In this document: in pieces, positions 62,372-64,000 of the stretch | Position numbering within the stretch: position 1 is the stretch's first letter | How the letters are laid out: each line of letters starts with the position of its first letter | DNA from: Planctomycetales bacterium | GTDB lineage: Bacteria > Planctomycetota > Planctomycetia > Planctomycetales > Planctomycetaceae | Direction of reading: 5' to 3' | Assembly: GCA_028285345.1 (NCBI GenBank) | Contig: JANQPT010000043.1 | Location: 124,001 to 188,000, forward strand | DNA length: 64,000 bases | Notes under the pieces: model-generated | Told to the model about the DNA's origin: nothing | Databases searched by the model: none | What the model saw: only the letters and a program-made list of their open reading frames with translations | Position numbers and translations under genes: made by a program

Positions 62372-64000
62372 CTACCGCCTCCCGGGTTTCGCCCGCGCAG
62401 GCAGTCGTTTGCGGCATCGCTCCAATTCGTTGGCCAGCGCTGTTTTGTAAGGACCGATTGGCGACGACGATTCACTCTCGATCGCTTCCAGAAAGTCGAT
62501 CGCCTGCTGGTACGTCTCCTCCGCACGAGCAAAGTTCTGCTCGCGGTGAAAGAGCCGCCCCAAATCTTGATAGTCCTGAATCACGTTTTTGACCGTGACT
62601 TGGTCCGCTGGATCGGCTTCCGCAATCGCGCGTCGTACACCGATCCGCTTTTCCATCATCTCAATCAACTTCTCCGTCGCGTTTTGCTCTTCATGCAACT
62701 TGCAGAGCTTGTCGTAGGCGACAGCGGATGCCGTGCGATAGAAGACGTTCTGCGGTTCCAGTTCGCAGACGACGCGGACCCAATCGGCCGACGCGCGAAA
62801 CGCCTCTTCGGCCGCCGCGAAATTGTCTTCGTCGAAGTAAATGTCTCCAACATATTCCCGATTGATGGAGAGCAACCATGCGAAATGGTGATCGCGCGGA
62901 TGCTGCTTAATCTGCGCGTCGAGCAGCTCGTATGCCAGCTTCAGCTCTTTCAGGCTCTGCTGCGGGCGCCGCCACTGATAATACAAATCCCCCAGCCGGT
63001 TGTGCGCGTCAGCTAGCTGTTCAACGCATCGTCGATTGTCGGGGTTGGACTCCAGCAACCGCTGCACCAGTCGCAGCGACTCCTTATAGACCGCCTCCGC
63101 CTGCTGCATGCGGCGATGTCTTACGCGAGCGTCGCCCGCATCGAGCAGTGCCGTCGCCAGCGACAGCTGATATTCGGTCTTCTCCGGCGCGGCGGCCGCG
63201 CCTTCTCGCTGGATTTCGAGACTTTTTTCCAAGTAGGCCGCCGCGTCCATCGGCTGCTGCATATCCATCAGCACGTTGCCGTAGACCGATAGTGCTTGCC
63301 CGTAATTCCACCGCGCTGAGGCGTCTAACTCCCCGTCTCGCTCAAGAACTTGTTCGAATTGCTCGACCGCACGGCGATACAATTCAACAGATCGACCGGT
63401 CGCATCGTTCCCGGACTCATCCCCCAGCCGCGAGTAGATCGAACCGATCTTGAGCAAGGCAGCCGCTTGATCGACGTCAACGTCGGCCCCATTTTCAAAT
63501 CCGCGCGAGACTTCGTCCAGATTTTTGACGGCATATTGCAGGATCTGCCGCCGCTGTTCGGCCGCTTCAGGAACCCGCTTCAGTTGATCGTCGATCTCGT
63601 ACACGATGGTCTTGATGGTGTCCAATGCCAATCGCGTTTGCTCTTTGGCAACCCGCTCATTCTTGACCGCGCTCGCCGTGCGGTTTTCGGCGAGCAGTGC
63701 AAAGTACGTCGAAATCACCGTGCCCGACAACAACGACACCGCAAACAGCGCCGCCAGCGAGGCGATTGCCGGTTTTTGCTTGCACCACCGCCAAAGCCGC
63801 GCCGTCGCCGATATGGGCCGTGCCTGGATCGGTCGCCCGGACAAGAACCGTTCTAGCTCTGCGGCGAGTTCTACCGCCGTGGAATACCGGTGTTCGACCG
63901 ACTTCTCCATGCACTTCAAACAGATCGTTTCAATGTCCTCGTCGATCGACGTATCGAGGGTCCGCGGCGGTACCGGTTCCTCCTCCAGAACATGTTTCAA
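62372..64000 (-). CDS. Ser/Thr protein kinase with TPR-type C-terminal region (N-terminal part cut by window end)
   Basis: 542 codons of the 3' part. The first residues (EEEPVPPRTLDTSIDEDIETICLKCMEKSVEHRYSTAVELAAELERFLSGRPIQARP) are the end of a Hanks-type kinase domain, with the HRYSTAxELAxDLERFL pattern common in planctomycete kinases. One membrane span follows (IASLAALFAVSLLSGTVISTYFALL), then a long extracytoplasmic helical region of tetratricopeptide-like repeats (AYLEKSLEIQREGAAAAP, AEAVYKESLRLVQRLLESNPDN, AEEAFRASADWVRVVCELEP). The catalytic loop lies outside the window. Partner unknown. Confidence 0.92.
   Translation of the reverse strand: MKHVLEEEPVPPRTLDTSIDEDIETICLKCMEKSVEHRYSTAVELAAELERFLSGRPIQARPISATARLWRWCKQKPAIASLAALFAVSLLSGTVISTYFALLAENRTASAVKNERVAKEQTRLALDTIKTIVYEIDDQLKRVPEAAEQRRQILQYAVKNLDEVSRGFENGADVDVDQAAALLKIGSIYSRLGDESGNDATGRSVELYRRAVEQFEQVLERDGELDASARWNYGQALSVYGNVLMDMQQPMDAAAYLEKSLEIQREGAAAAPEKTEYQLSLATALLDAGDARVRHRRMQQAEAVYKESLRLVQRLLESNPDNRRCVEQLADAHNRLGDLYYQWRRPQQSLKELKLAYELLDAQIKQHPRDHHFAWLLSINREYVGDIYFDEDNFAAAEEAFRASADWVRVVCELEPQNVFYRTASAVAYDKLCKLHEEQNATEKLIEMMEKRIGVRRAIAEADPADQVTVKNVIQDYQDLGRLFHREQNFARAEETYQQAIDFLEAIESESSSPIGPYKTALANELERCRKRLPARAKPGRR

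Overview
The window looks like chromosome from a Planctomycetota bacterium, probably order Planctomycetales. The evidence is the stock of lineage-typical families: DUF1501, DUF1552 and DUF1570 proteins, a PSCyt1/DUF1587-1592-1588-1585 cytochrome-like protein, Tat-exported Gfo/Idh/MocA and ThuA-like proteins, an FGly sulfatase, a Ser/Thr kinase with a TPR tail, and RTX proteins with an LEDRRLMA-type N-terminal motif. Base composition is moderately GC-rich, so most long antisense ORFs are shadows. I see no rRNA, tRNA, CRISPR array, prophage or transposase. Non-coding interest lies in palindromic repeats and one good sigma-54 promoter.

Layout. 1-12.4 kb: exported catabolic and 'giant gene family' proteins (ThuA, Gfo/Idh/MocA, rhamnogalacturonan-lyase-like propeller, HpcH/HpaI aldolase, LamG-PSCyt + DUF1552 pair), an HTTM membrane protein with a small partner, and a secreted FRGG-repeat protein. 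12.4-13.1 kb: a gene-free stretch with palindromic repeats. 13.1-24.4 kb: glgA; a histidine kinase / NtrC-type regulator pair whose regulator has a degenerate sigma-54 contact loop; a redox cluster (thioredoxin, AhpD-like, PNPOx-like) divergent from a GAF sigma-54 activator, with a -24/-12 promoter between them; an S9 peptidase. 24.4-35 kb: sulfatase, a 192-bp palindromic element, a BNR sialidase-like protein, an orphan DUF1501 protein, a ceramidase-like protein, a methyltransferase, a thiolase, an SLBB protein and a DUF1570 protein. 35-45.3 kb: a DinB-fold protein, an HtrA protease, RNase III, a Cys-rich Tat lipoprotein followed by a DUF692/MNIO enzyme, a mini cytochrome c, a phytanoyl-CoA dioxygenase-like protein and a second HExxH protein. 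45.4-50.3 kb: an SF2 helicase, an RNA ligase and an HD-polynucleotide kinase. 50.5-57.8 kb: a sodium:solute symporter with a small membrane partner, two divergent RTX proteins, msrA, a CheY-like regulator and a CheR. 57.8-64 kb: a B12-binding-domain protein, MeaB, an epimerase and a lipocalin-like protein in one run, a divergent methylmalonyl-CoA-decarboxylase-like protein, and a kinase fragment cut by the window end.

Best candidates for undescribed biology: (1) the Cys-rich Tat lipoprotein with repeated C-x5-C units next to a lone MNIO enzyme, which reads as a RiPP/metal-handling pair without the usual recognition partner; (2) the RNA ligase + HD-Pnk healing-and-sealing pair behind a large helicase; (3) the sigma-54-controlled thiol-redox cluster with a four-cysteine GAF regulator; (4) the B12-domain protein lacking the cobalamin-ligating His beside MeaB and a decarboxylase, with no mutase catalytic subunit in the window; (5) the NtrC-type regulator with GAFAGA in place of GAFTGA.
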